From contig CAYLPZ010000019.1 of assembly GCA_964385755.1 (NCBI GenBank), positions 1 to 33,422 on the forward strand: a stretch of 33,422 bases of DNA, given 5' to 3'. Source of the DNA: CAG-698 sp964385755 (lineage in GTDB: Bacteria; Bacillota_I; Bacilli_A; ML615J-28; CAG-698). This document shows, piece by piece, positions 15,655-23,275 of this stretch. The translations under genes and the position numbers were made by a program. Each line of letters opens with the position of its first letter. Position 1 is the first letter of the stretch. The notes beneath the pieces are model-generated. The model saw nothing but the letters and a program-made list of their open reading frames with translations, was not told the DNA's origin and did not search any database.

Positions 15655-16735
15655 AAATATATGTTCTTTTCTTTTTTGAGTCATTAGAAACTTTTAGTAT
15701 TCCAAGTTCAACATATTTATTAATTGTTCTATTAACTTTATAGTAATCCATTTGTATTTTTTCACTTGTGCGTTTTGCATCTACAATTGGATTTTTTTCT
15801 AAAAAAGATAACAACCAATTATTTTTATTATTTAATAATTTTAAGTTTTTATCTCTCAGTTTAGTTAGATCGTTTATACATTCTATAGATTCTTTACATA
15901 TTTCTATTACACCTTGTAAAAAGAAATCTATCCATCCTATATAATCATCTCTTAATCTAACATTTGAAATCCTATCATAATATTCAAATTGATTTCTTTT
16001 TAAGTAATATGATAAGTTTAAACATGGATAATTTAGTTTTCCTTTACTCATTAAATATACTAAAATTAATACTCTACCAACTCTTCCATTGCCATCTAAG
16101 AATGGATGAATCGTTTCGAATTGATAATGTATTAATGCAATTTTTATTAATTCGTTAGTTGGAGTTTCATCATTGATATATTTTTCTAAGTCTGCCATAC
16201 ATTCATTCATATCCAAAATGTTTGGTGGAATATATTTTGCATTTTTTAAAGTTGAACCAGCAGCACCAATCCAATTTTGTGAATGTCGAAACTCACCAGG
16301 GCTTCTTTCTGTTCCTCTTACACCTTGTAATAGGACTTTATGTATTAATTTTATATATCTATTACATATAGGAAGTTCTTTTAAGAGTTTAATTGAATAG
16401 TTAGTTGCTTTAACATAATTAACTACTTCTTCTATATCCACATTAGTGCTGTTATCATTATTCGTATCTAATATATCTTCTAGTGTAGCTTGAGTTCCTT
16501 CTATTTGACTGCTGTATAACGCTTCTTTTCTAACGTATGATCCCAAAAACATATCAATATCTACTATATTTGAAGCAATACCATTTAGTCTTCCTAATTC
16601 ATAATTGGCCTTAGCTAGTAATTCTGTAGTTACACTATCTAGTTCATTTAAATCAATTTCTTGTAAAGGAGTTGGATAAAATGATTTGTAGCTCATTTCG
16701 CCACTCATATTATTTTTATAATATCCTGACTTCAT
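15623..16735 (-). CDS. Fic family protein (AMPylase-type) with C-terminal winged helix
   Basis: 370 residues from the ATG at 16735; a GTG nine bases upstream sits inside the ribosome binding site AAGGTGG, so the ATG is preferred. The N-terminal Fic_N helix bundle contains SSQIEG (75-80), fitting the (S/T)xxxE(G/N) inhibitory motif, which would make it a self-inhibited class II Fic. The catalytic loop HPFLDGNGRVGR (210-221) is intact, so AMP or another nucleotide transfer to target hydroxyls is expected. The C-terminal 70 residues form a winged-helix (RTSEKIQMDYYKVNRTINKY), which could bind the motif array upstream and autoregulate. Target unknown. Confidence 0.9.
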   Translation of the reverse strand: MKSGYYKNNMSGEMSYKSFYPTPLQEIDLNELDSVTTELLAKANYELGRLNGIASNIVDIDMFLGSYVRKEALYSSQIEGTQATLEDILDTNNDNSTNVDIEEVVNYVKATNYSIKLLKELPICNRYIKLIHKVLLQGVRGTERSPGEFRHSQNWIGAAGSTLKNAKYIPPNILDMNECMADLEKYINDETPTNELIKIALIHYQFETIHPFLDGNGRVGRVLILVYLMSKGKLNYPCLNLSYYLKRNQFEYYDRISNVRLRDDYIGWIDFFLQGVIEICKESIECINDLTKLRDKNLKLLNNKNNWLLSFLEKNPIVDAKRTSEKIQMDYYKVNRTINKYVELGILKVSNDSKKKRTYIYEEYIEILKR

Positions 16736-16752
16736 TCTTTTCACCCACCTTA

Positions 16753-16781
16753 ATTATATTAAAAAAATGCAAATTAATCAA
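16753..16781 (-). promoter_or_regulatory. Candidate promoter of the Fic gene with an operator in the spacer
   Basis: On the minus strand TTGATT (about 16776-16781), 17-bp spacer, TATAAT (16753-16758). The spacer is almost filled by one copy of the repeated TTAATTTGCA motif. A start about 7 nt past the -10 would leave only about a 10-nt leader and would cut into the ribosome site, so initiation may lie elsewhere. Confidence 0.5.
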
Positions 16782-16856
16782 TAATAATTCTAATTTAATT
16801 TGCATTATTTCTTGATTTTTGCAAATTAAATTAATTTTTAAAGCTTTAATTTGCAT
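16767..16856. repeat. Four alternating copies of TGCAAATTAA upstream of the Fic gene
   Basis: ATGCAAATTAA (16767-16777), TTAATTTGCAT (16795-16805), TGCAAATTAA (16820-16829), TTTAATTTGCA (16845-16855). Orientation alternates and centres are 25-28 bp apart, about 2.5 helical turns. They form two inverted pairs. This looks like an operator array for a dimeric repressor. It also lies behind the pyrophosphatase-like gene, where the pairs could fold as hairpins. Confidence 0.65.
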
Positions 16857-16876
16857 TTTTTAGTAAATAAAGTTTT

Positions 16877-17200
16877 TTACATTATAATCTCAATTTCAAA
16901 AAATTTTTCTTGAAACTCAACTTTCTTTAAAATTTCTTCTTTACTATATTTAATACCTTCTGGTACTACTATCCATTTGTCTTCAACATCATTTATTCTG
17001 TGAATTACAGCAAGTACAACTCCAGTAAATTCTTTTACAGGCTCATTAACTCCTAGTACATAAGCATCTTGTTCTTCACCGTCTTGCGCAATAATACCTT
17101 CTATATATCCATAATTAACTGTATAAAAGATATCTTTGTGATTTGGATGATGAGTTCCAAGCGGTCTATCAATTATAACTTTTACTCTTTTTCCAATCAT
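16877..17200 (-). CDS. Short inorganic pyrophosphatase-like protein
   Basis: 107 residues, clearly related to family I soluble pyrophosphatases but much shorter than the usual 160-180. YTVNYGYIEG matches the YPANYGF strand. DGEEQDAY matches the DGDPxDV metal-binding signature, keeping the outer two Asp but with Glu in the middle. NDVEDKW matches the Asp/Lys pair region. The N-terminal half of the classical enzyme is missing, so activity on pyrophosphate is uncertain. Similar short proteins occur in Firmicutes and may be a distinct subfamily. GAGGAGAT precedes the ATG at 17200. Confidence 0.75.
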   Translation of the reverse strand: MIGKRVKVIIDRPLGTHHPNHKDIFYTVNYGYIEGIIAQDGEEQDAYVLGVNEPVKEFTGVVLAVIHRINDVEDKWIVVPEGIKYSKEEILKKVEFQEKFFEIEIIM

Positions 17201-17259
17201 TTTTATCTCCTCTATTGCAGTATACTTTAATTAATTGCAATAATTTTTTCATCATTTCC

Positions 17260-17392
17260 TTAATTTAAATATTTAGCATTGCTAGTAGTTCCTATTTTAA
17301 TTATCTTATCATCTTTTATCATATCACTTAGCACTTTTTTCGATTGTTGTTAATGAAATATCAGGAAGTAAATTCTTAATTTCTTTTTTTAA
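17260..17392 (-). pseudogene. Frameshifted remnant of a second Fic-protein C-terminus
   Basis: On the minus strand, EIKNLLPDISLTTIEK is followed, after a one-base slip in an A6 tract (forward 17335-17340), by VLSDMIKDDKIIKIGTTSNA and a short end to TAA at 17260-17262. The pattern of P-D-I-S-x-x-T-I-E-x-x-L-x-x-L-x-x-x-x-K-I-x-K-I-G is that of the winged-helix tail of Fic proteins. The catalytic part is absent. It abuts the resolvase remnant at about 17392. Confidence 0.5.
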
Positions 17393-17596
17393 AAATAGGA
17401 AGGAATAAAAGTAGCTAAGAAAAATGCATTAAATTTGGTAGACCAAAACTAGCTACTCCTTCTAACACCAATGAAATACTAGATAAATATTTAGATCATG
17501 AAATAACATCTACAGATGCAGCCAAGCAATTAGGAATATCTAGATGTACTTTTTTAGACTTTTAAATAATAGAAAAATACATAAAGCAATTTAATA
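17393..17596 (+). pseudogene. Frameshifted remnant of a serine resolvase/invertase C-terminus
   Basis: GIKVAKKNAL (from about 17402) shifts frame into KFGRPKLATP, the typical hinge of Pin/Tn3-type serine recombinases (EGIxxAKxxG..GRP). It is followed by a Hin-like helix-turn-helix (EITSTDAAKQLGISRCTFLD). A second slip near 17563 moves the end LNNRKIHKAI into another frame before TAA. The catalytic domain is lost. Marks a former transposon or invertible element. Confidence 0.6.
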
Positions 17597-17644
17597 TATC
17601 TTGATAATCTACTATGTCTTATCTTTATAAATATTCTTTGATTA

Positions 17645-17672
17645 AAAAATTCTCTGATTTTTATATCAGAGA
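17645..17672 (-). terminator. tRNA-Thr terminator
   Basis: Stem TCTCTGAT (17651-17658) with ATCAGAGA (17665-17672); on the minus strand it is followed by AATTTTTT. Confidence 0.8.
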
Positions 17673-17684
17673 TTTTTTTAAATA

Positions 17685-17760
17685 TGGTGCTAGAGAGCAG
17701 AATCGAACTGCTGACTTGCGCATTACGAGGGCGCTACTCTGCCAACTGAGTTACACTAGC
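17685..17760 (-). tRNA. tRNA-Thr (CGT)
   Basis: Cloverleaf with anticodon CGT in loop CTCGTAA, D-arm ACTC/GAGT, T-arm AGCAG-TTCGATT-CTGCT, discriminator A and encoded CCA (17685-17687). Two stem positions do not pair: T6/T67 in the acceptor and C31/T39 closing the anticodon stem. It is otherwise complete and has its own terminator. Confidence 0.88.
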
Positions 17761-17772
17761 AGTTAAATAAAA

Positions 17773-17790
17773 AACCCCTACTTAGGAGTT
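17773..17790 (-). terminator. Terminator between tRNA-Arg and tRNA-Thr
   Basis: On the minus strand AACTCC-TAAGTA-GGGGTT with one G-U pair, followed by TTTTATTT. It probably gives partial or full termination after tRNA-Arg. Confidence 0.6.
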
Positions 17791-17801
17791 ATTTCTTAAG
17801 A

Positions 17802-17878
17802 TGGCGTCCCTGATACGATTCGAACGTACGACACACGGCTTAGAAGGCCGTTGCTCTATCCAGCTGAGCTACAGGGAC
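17802..17878 (-). tRNA. tRNA-Arg (TCT)
   Basis: Acceptor GTCCCTG/CAGGGAC, anticodon TCT in ACGGC-CTTCTAA-GCCGT, discriminator G and encoded CCA (17802-17804). All stems pair. Reads AGA/AGG, the dominant arginine codons of such an AT-rich genome. Confidence 0.95.
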
Positions 17879-17901
17879 ATGTATTTCAAAATTGCATATA
17901 T

Positions 17902-17930
17902 ATTATATACTTTTTTTTACAGAAATGCAA
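17902..17930 (-). promoter_or_regulatory. Promoter of tRNA-Arg
   Basis: On the minus strand TTGCAT (17925-17930), 17-bp spacer, TATAAT (17902-17907), 24 bp before the tRNA. Confidence 0.75.
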
Positions 17931-17945
17931 GTATTAATTTAAAAA

Positions 17946-17974
17946 TATATAAAAACCCAGTTTGAGCTGGGTTT
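17946..17974 (-). terminator. Terminator of the CBS-ABC exporter operon
   Basis: Stem AAACCCAG (17953-17960) with CTGGGTTT (17967-17974), then TTATATATTTTT on the minus strand. Confidence 0.85.
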
Positions 17975-19826
17975 AAATTATTTCTTCGTTCATTTTGTCA
18001 TTAATGAACTGATTTTTATACAAATTATAGTATTCTCCTTTTAATTCTAGTAATTCTTTATGGTTACCTTTTTCTATTATTTTACCATTATCAATTACTA
18101 AAATTAGGTCAGAATTGATAATCGTTGAAAGTCTATGAGCAATCATAAAAGTTGTTCTTCCTTTCATAACTTTATCCATCGTTTCTTTAATTAGTAATTC
18201 AGTTTGTGTATCAATTGATGATGTCGCTTCATCTAAAATCAATAGTTTTGGATCAATTAGTATTGCTCTTGCGAAGCTTATTAACTGTCTTTGCCCAAGT
18301 GATAGTTTTGATCCACCTTCACCAACTTCTGTTTGGTAGCCATTTTCTAGTTTTTCAATAAACTCATGACAGCCTGCTTTTTTGCTTGCTTCAACAACCT
18401 CTTCAAATGTTGCACCTAATTTGCTATACTTTATATTTTCTTCAATTGTTCCATTAAATAAATGTGGAGTTTGTAATACATAACCAATCTTTTCATGAAG
18501 CCAATTTATGCTCCTTTGTTTGTAGTCAACACCATCTATTTTTATCACTCCCGATGTTGGTTCATAAAACCTACAAAGGAGATTAATAATTGTTGATTTA
18601 CCAGAACCTGTTTTTCCTACTAGTGCTACACTAGTACCTTTTTTAATCTTTAAATTGAAATCTTTTAGTATTACTTCTCCAGGAATATAACTAAATGTAA
18701 CATTTTCAAATTCAATGTCGCCTTCTAATTCTTCCCAATTTTCTCTCTTTGGATTTGCAATTGTTCCATATTTTTCTATTACTTCCTGACTATCCTCAAT
18801 ATCTGATTTTGTTTCTATTAACCCAATCACTCTTTCAGCTGCTGCTTGTGCTTGTTGTAGTTCTGCTAAAACACTTGATATTTGTAATATTGGATCAAAA
18901 AATAATGTAATATAATTTGAAAAAAGATATAAAACAGGAATTGTTATACTTATGCCAAGAAAAGTTCCTAATACCATATCTGAGCCAATTTTAAGTGTTA
19001 ATGAAACACCTATATATGATAAGAATAGTACGATAGGCCACAATATCGACGAACGAATAACAGCTCTAACTGACATTGTTTTCAAATCTTTTCCAAGCTT
19101 ATAAAACTCTTCTCGTTTACGTTCTTCTAACACTAATGTCTTAGTAGTTTTAGATCCTTGAATACACTCATTAAATCCACTAGTTATTTCTGAGTTTTTC
19201 TTACGAACGTCTCTATATGCACTTAAAATTTTCTTTCGAAAATACATACACACAAAAAATATAATTGGAAGTAAAACTGTTGTAATTACTGCTAAAAGTG
19301 GACAAGTAATATACATCATTATTAAAATTCCAAGCATTGTAGTAAGGCCCCAAACCATATCTACCATACCCCATGATATTATTTCCGCAAGTTTTCTTGC
19401 ATCACTTGTAAGACGTGCTAAAATCCATCCTGAGGCATTCTTATCATAATACGATAAAGAAAGCTCTTGCAAACGTTCAAACCCCTCTTTTCTAATCTCA
19501 TATGTTATCTCAGCTTCAACTACTCCAGATTTCTTAATAAATAGATATATTATTACTAAATATCCAATGGCAATTAAAACATATATTCCAATAAACAACC
19601 ACATTTTTTCAAATTGTGGGTTTTCTCCAAAGAATGTATCTAGTACTTTAGAACTTATATATGGTGTAGCAATATCAAGTAGTCCTAAGAATATAAGTGA
19701 GATTAGTAAAACAAAAATGTTCTTCTTTGATTTAACGATAACTTTAAATACTTTTTTCCAAATTGAAAAATTTATTTTCTCTTCCATTGTTTCTTTCTTG
19801 TTTTCATCTTGTTCAAAATCCTCCAC
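17973..19826 (-). CDS. ABC exporter, heterodimer subunit with catalytic glutamate
   Basis: 617-residue fused membrane/ATPase half-transporter. Six hydrophobic helices lie between about 36 and 320. The nucleotide-binding domain has Walker A GKTGSGKST (404-412), a non-canonical signature LSLGQ (508-512) and Walker B LLILDEA with the catalytic Glu533. The partner upstream has the reverse pattern, so the pair would form one working and one degenerate ATP site, as in TM287/288 or BmrCD. The extended charged N-terminus (1-20) is soluble. The start follows GGAGGC, 13 bp after the partner gene. Likely exports drugs, lipids or peptides; substrate unknown. Confidence 0.93.
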   Translation of the reverse strand: MEDFEQDENKKETMEEKINFSIWKKVFKVIVKSKKNIFVLLISLIFLGLLDIATPYISSKVLDTFFGENPQFEKMWLFIGIYVLIAIGYLVIIYLFIKKSGVVEAEITYEIRKEGFERLQELSLSYYDKNASGWILARLTSDARKLAEIISWGMVDMVWGLTTMLGILIMMYITCPLLAVITTVLLPIIFFVCMYFRKKILSAYRDVRKKNSEITSGFNECIQGSKTTKTLVLEERKREEFYKLGKDLKTMSVRAVIRSSILWPIVLFLSYIGVSLTLKIGSDMVLGTFLGISITIPVLYLFSNYITLFFDPILQISSVLAELQQAQAAAERVIGLIETKSDIEDSQEVIEKYGTIANPKRENWEELEGDIEFENVTFSYIPGEVILKDFNLKIKKGTSVALVGKTGSGKSTIINLLCRFYEPTSGVIKIDGVDYKQRSINWLHEKIGYVLQTPHLFNGTIEENIKYSKLGATFEEVVEASKKAGCHEFIEKLENGYQTEVGEGGSKLSLGQRQLISFARAILIDPKLLILDEATSSIDTQTELLIKETMDKVMKGRTTFMIAHRLSTIINSDLILVIDNGKIIEKGNHKELLELKGEYYNLYKNQFINDKMNEEII

Positions 19827-19839
19827 TTTTGCCTCCTTT

Positions 19840-21651
19840 CTACTTGTTTAAGTCACTTTCTACAAGTTTTAAGAATTCCTCTTCTAAAGCACCTTGAATA
19901 TCCCATAACGATTTGTATAAACCTTCTTTTTGACTTAATTCTTCATGTGTTCCTATGTCAGTCACTTTTCCATTTTCAAGAACAATTATTTTATCGGCTT
20001 CTTTTGCAGTGGTGATTCGATGAGTAATAATAATTGTTGTAAGTTTTTCATCCCTTTGTTTTAAGGCATTCCTTATTTGTAAGTCTGTTTTCGTATCAAC
20101 AGCACTTAAGCTATCATCAAAGATCATAATAGGTTTATTTAAAACAAGCATACGTGATATTGCCAATCTTTGTTTTTGGCCACCAGAAAGTGTAACACCT
20201 TTTTCACCAACTAAAGTTTGATAACCTTTTTCAAACTGTTTAATATCACTATCAATGGCCGCAATCTTAGCTGCCCTTATAATTTCTTCATCATTGACTT
20301 GCTTTAAAGCAATTCCTATATTTTCATAAATTGTTTTTTGGTAAAGAAAAGGTTCTTGTAAAATTATTCCAACATTTTCACGCAAATGATGTTTGTCGAT
20401 ATCTTTAATATCAATGCCGTCAATAGTTGCTATTCCATTATCATATTCAAGCATTCGAACAAATAAATTGGCAATAGTTGATTTACCTGAACCGGTCTTA
20501 CCAACTATTGCAACAGTCTCGCCTGCTTTTATTTCAAACGATAGGTCATCAAACAAATATTTATTATCATCATCAAATTTAAATGATACATGATCAAATT
20601 TAATATTTCCTAAAATCTTTGGTTTTTTTGTTCCATTTACTATATATTCTTCATCTAAACAAAGAATTGCCTCAACCCTTTTTGCGGAAACACTAGCTTT
20701 TCCAAAATCACTAATAATACGTCCTAAGTTTCTAATTGGATATACTAGCATTGATATATAGGCAATACAAGAAATTATATCACCAGGTGGTAATCCTTTA
20801 GTTGCTAAATAAATACAATAACCTATGATCCCCGCGTATTGAAGTTGAATGAACGAATCACTAAAGCCCCAAAACAAGCCCATAATGTTTGCCATCTTTT
20901 TGTTTTCTCTTGTTAATGCTTTATTCTTATTATCAAATTTATCAATTACATGCCTTTCTTTGCCAAATGCTTTTACTACTCTTACACCATTTATACTTTC
21001 TTCTAAAATTGAAGTCATATTTGCTTCTTCAATCTCAATTTGTTCAAATCTTTTACTAACAAGTTTAAAAAATATAATTGATGAAATTAAAGATATCGGT
21101 AAGCAACAAATCGAAATAACCATAATATTAACATTTATAGAGGCCATTTGAATTGCACCACTAATGATTGATGTTAATATATAAATAATACTTGGTAATT
21201 GATTACTGACAAAAGCCCTAATTGTTTCTACATCTGATGTACATCTTTGAATCAAATCACCAACATCTTGTGTGTTTTGAAAACTGATTGGTAAATTCTG
21301 TATCTTCTTATAAAGAGATTTTCTAATATCTAAGCTTATCGCCTCCGCAAATTCTCCTTTTAAATATCCATTTACAAATATCAATAGTCCACGCACACCT
21401 TGATATAACGCAATTGTGATGCATACAATAGAAATTGCTTTAGCACCACTAAAACTATCAAAATAATTAAGCATAAAGGTAGGAAGTGTGTTTTTAGCCT
21501 CATCTGCCTTACCAAGAGCATTAAAAATATATCTTATAAATTGTGGTACATAAGAATAAGTAAGTGGTATTATTATTGAAAATAAAGAAATCATCAAAAA
21601 TAAAAAGATATATGGTTTTATCCATTTTAATAACGTCTTTACATTTTTCAT
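19840..21651 (-). CDS. ABC exporter, heterodimer subunit with degenerate Walker B
   Basis: 603 residues, six membrane helices in about 12-315, then the ATPase domain. Walker A GKTGSGKST (384-392), canonical LSGGQ (488-492), Walker B IMIFDD with Asp513 in place of the catalytic Glu, and H-loop His544. This is the TM287-like partner: its signature completes the working site of the other subunit, while its own Walker B makes the non-hydrolysing site. The ATG overlaps the stop of the CBS gene (TAATG), with AAGGAGAT upstream, so translation is coupled to it. Confidence 0.93.
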   Translation of the reverse strand: MKNVKTLLKWIKPYIFLFLMISLFSIIIPLTYSYVPQFIRYIFNALGKADEAKNTLPTFMLNYFDSFSGAKAISIVCITIALYQGVRGLLIFVNGYLKGEFAEAISLDIRKSLYKKIQNLPISFQNTQDVGDLIQRCTSDVETIRAFVSNQLPSIIYILTSIISGAIQMASINVNIMVISICCLPISLISSIIFFKLVSKRFEQIEIEEANMTSILEESINGVRVVKAFGKERHVIDKFDNKNKALTRENKKMANIMGLFWGFSDSFIQLQYAGIIGYCIYLATKGLPPGDIISCIAYISMLVYPIRNLGRIISDFGKASVSAKRVEAILCLDEEYIVNGTKKPKILGNIKFDHVSFKFDDDNKYLFDDLSFEIKAGETVAIVGKTGSGKSTIANLFVRMLEYDNGIATIDGIDIKDIDKHHLRENVGIILQEPFLYQKTIYENIGIALKQVNDEEIIRAAKIAAIDSDIKQFEKGYQTLVGEKGVTLSGGQKQRLAISRMLVLNKPIMIFDDSLSAVDTKTDLQIRNALKQRDEKLTTIIITHRITTAKEADKIIVLENGKVTDIGTHEELSQKEGLYKSLWDIQGALEEEFLKLVESDLNK

Positions 21652-22346
21652 TATTTTATCTCCTTAAGCAAATCATATGGTGTGATTATTCCAAGGAATT
21701 TTTCTTCTTTCTTTCCACTTTCAGTTACTATCATCATACCTATTCTTTTTGCTTTTTTATAATAATCATCAAATAAGTCTTTTATTCTATTTATTCTCAT
21801 ATTTTGTGATATATATAAATATCTTTCAGATTTATTATATAGTAAATAATTTTCTAACATCTCAAATGTTAAATCAACTTCTAAAGAAAACTTTTTATTA
21901 TCTTTCATATAGCCAAAAAGAGAACTGCTTGAAAATACACCAATCACCTTTCCATCTTCTACAATAGGGATATGAGTGTATTTATTTTCCATTTCCATTA
22001 TTGATTTAATGATTAAATCATTTTTTGCTTTATAAAAAACTTTTTCTTCTTTAGTCATTATATCTTTAGCTTGCAAAGGATATTTCACTTCTTCAATAAC
22101 ATAATCTAAAAGTTTTACCATTTCTATACTTGGCGTCACCGCAAAACTTCCATTTACTTTGTTTTCATGTTGTAAAAAATTTCGCACCTGTCTACAGTAA
22201 TCTATTTCTTTTTTTAAAGAAGAGAATTCATCTTGATTCATTAAAAAATGAATAGGATGTGATTTGTCATCTAAAGCATATTCTTCTTTTACAAGTTCTT
22301 CAAGTTCTTTATATTTCTCAATAAAATCTTCTTGTAATTTATTCAT
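21651..22346 (-). CDS. CBS-domain protein with HEPN-like N-terminal domain
   Basis: 231 residues, soluble. The N-terminal helical domain (1-90) contains RNFLQH (55-60), fitting the R-x4-6-H motif of HEPN domains, preceded by a helix (SSLKKEIDYCRQV) and followed by another (PSIEMVKLLDYVIEEV). Two CBS motifs follow: AKDIMTKEEKVFYKA through IPIVEDGKVIGVFSSSSLF (about 93-145), and ERYLYISQNMRINRIKDLF through FLGIITPYDLLKEI (about 175-230). CBS pairs sense adenine nucleotides. It heads the ABC exporter operon with a one-base overlap, suggesting nucleotide-dependent control of, or partnership with, the exporter. The HEPN assignment is from motif only. Confidence 0.75.
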   Translation of the reverse strand: MNKLQEDFIEKYKELEELVKEEYALDDKSHPIHFLMNQDEFSSLKKEIDYCRQVRNFLQHENKVNGSFAVTPSIEMVKLLDYVIEEVKYPLQAKDIMTKEEKVFYKAKNDLIIKSIMEMENKYTHIPIVEDGKVIGVFSSSSLFGYMKDNKKFSLEVDLTFEMLENYLLYNKSERYLYISQNMRINRIKDLFDDYYKKAKRIGMMIVTESGKKEEKFLGIITPYDLLKEIK

Positions 22347-22402
22347 AAACTTTCCTTACATATTATTATTTTGTCTTCATATAGTTTATTAAGGTGATAA
22401 AT

Positions 22403-23275
22403 ATGATTATCAAAAAACTTATTTTCTATGTTTTATGTTTTTTTATTCTTTATTTATCTCTTAATATTTTTATTACGCCTAGTAAATATTATAAAGTAAT
22501 CTTAGATACTTTATCAGTATGGCTTTATAAAGTAGTTCCACCAATTTTTTTGATGTACTTAATTACTACTTTAATCATTTCTTTTAATTTATCTTATTAT
22601 ATTTCTATCATTTTTTATCCTTTACGAAAAATATTTAAATTCGAAACAAATGAAGGATTTACTTTATATCTTCTTTCACATTTTCTAAGTAATCCAGGTT
22701 TATTATTAATATGTAAAGAACGTTTTAATAAAAACCAAATTACACAACATGACTATCGCACATTAATTGCTTGCGCATCAAATATTTCATTTTTATATGT
22801 ATTTTCACTTTTTTTAGAAAGAAATACGTCCTTTGTCATCTATATTAGTATTGTTCTTGCCAACTTCATTATTTGTTTGTTCTCAAATAGAAACAATAAA
22901 GTAAATAAACATAATATATTTATAAAAAATGATGTTTCCTTTTCAAAGATGGCATATTCATTTTCACAGATTAGTAATTTTTCATACATAATTCTATCAA
23001 TAGCTATTTATATGGTAACATCAAGTATTTTTATTACTTCTATTTCAAACACACCATTAACCAAACTATCTTTTATAATAGATTTACCTTATGGGTCGCA
23101 ATTAATTGTTAGTCAAAAAATGCCTTTATATTTATTAGTAATATTATTTTCCTTCCAAGGACTTACAATGCATATGCAAGTAATTCCCATAATTAAAAGA
23201 AATTATTACCACTATTTATTATATAGAATAATTGCGCTTATTCTTGCTTTGGCGTTTTACTTTTCTTTTGCATAA
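22403..23275 (+). CDS. YlbJ-like polytopic membrane protein
   Basis: 290 residues from the ATG at 22403. A GTG at 22394 lies within the ribosome site AAGGTGAT and is rejected. About eight hydrophobic helices. The layout recalls YlbJ/nucleoside-recognition proteins: VVPPIFLMYLITTLI near the start, a loop of the form SHFLSNPGLLLICKERFNKN that takes the place of the GxPxGAK motif, an S/N-rich ASNISFLY segment, and the C-terminal FSFQGLTMHMQV that matches FGGLSxHxQ. It is a diverged member, with the central GYP motif replaced. YlbJ is needed for sporulation in Bacillus; no other sporulation gene is visible here. Its 3' end overlaps rsmD by 38 bp. Confidence 0.65.
   Translation: MIIKKLIFYVLCFFILYLSLNIFITPSKYYKVILDTLSVWLYKVVPPIFLMYLITTLIISFNLSYYISIIFYPLRKIFKFETNEGFTLYLLSHFLSNPGLLLICKERFNKNQITQHDYRTLIACASNISFLYVFSLFLERNTSFVIYISIVLANFIICLFSNRNNKVNKHNIFIKNDVSFSKMAYSFSQISNFSYIILSIAIYMVTSSIFITSISNTPLTKLSFIIDLPYGSQLIVSQKMPLYLLVILFSFQGLTMHMQVIPIIKRNYYHYLLYRIIALILALAFYFSFA

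Noticed and set aside
16736..16744. GTG start for the Fic gene
   Set aside because: The GTG is part of the AAGGTGG-GTG ribosome site region; the ATG at 16735 has ideal spacing.
22394..22402. GTG start for the YlbJ-like gene
   Set aside because: The GTG lies inside the AAGGTGAT ribosome binding sequence of the ATG at 22403.
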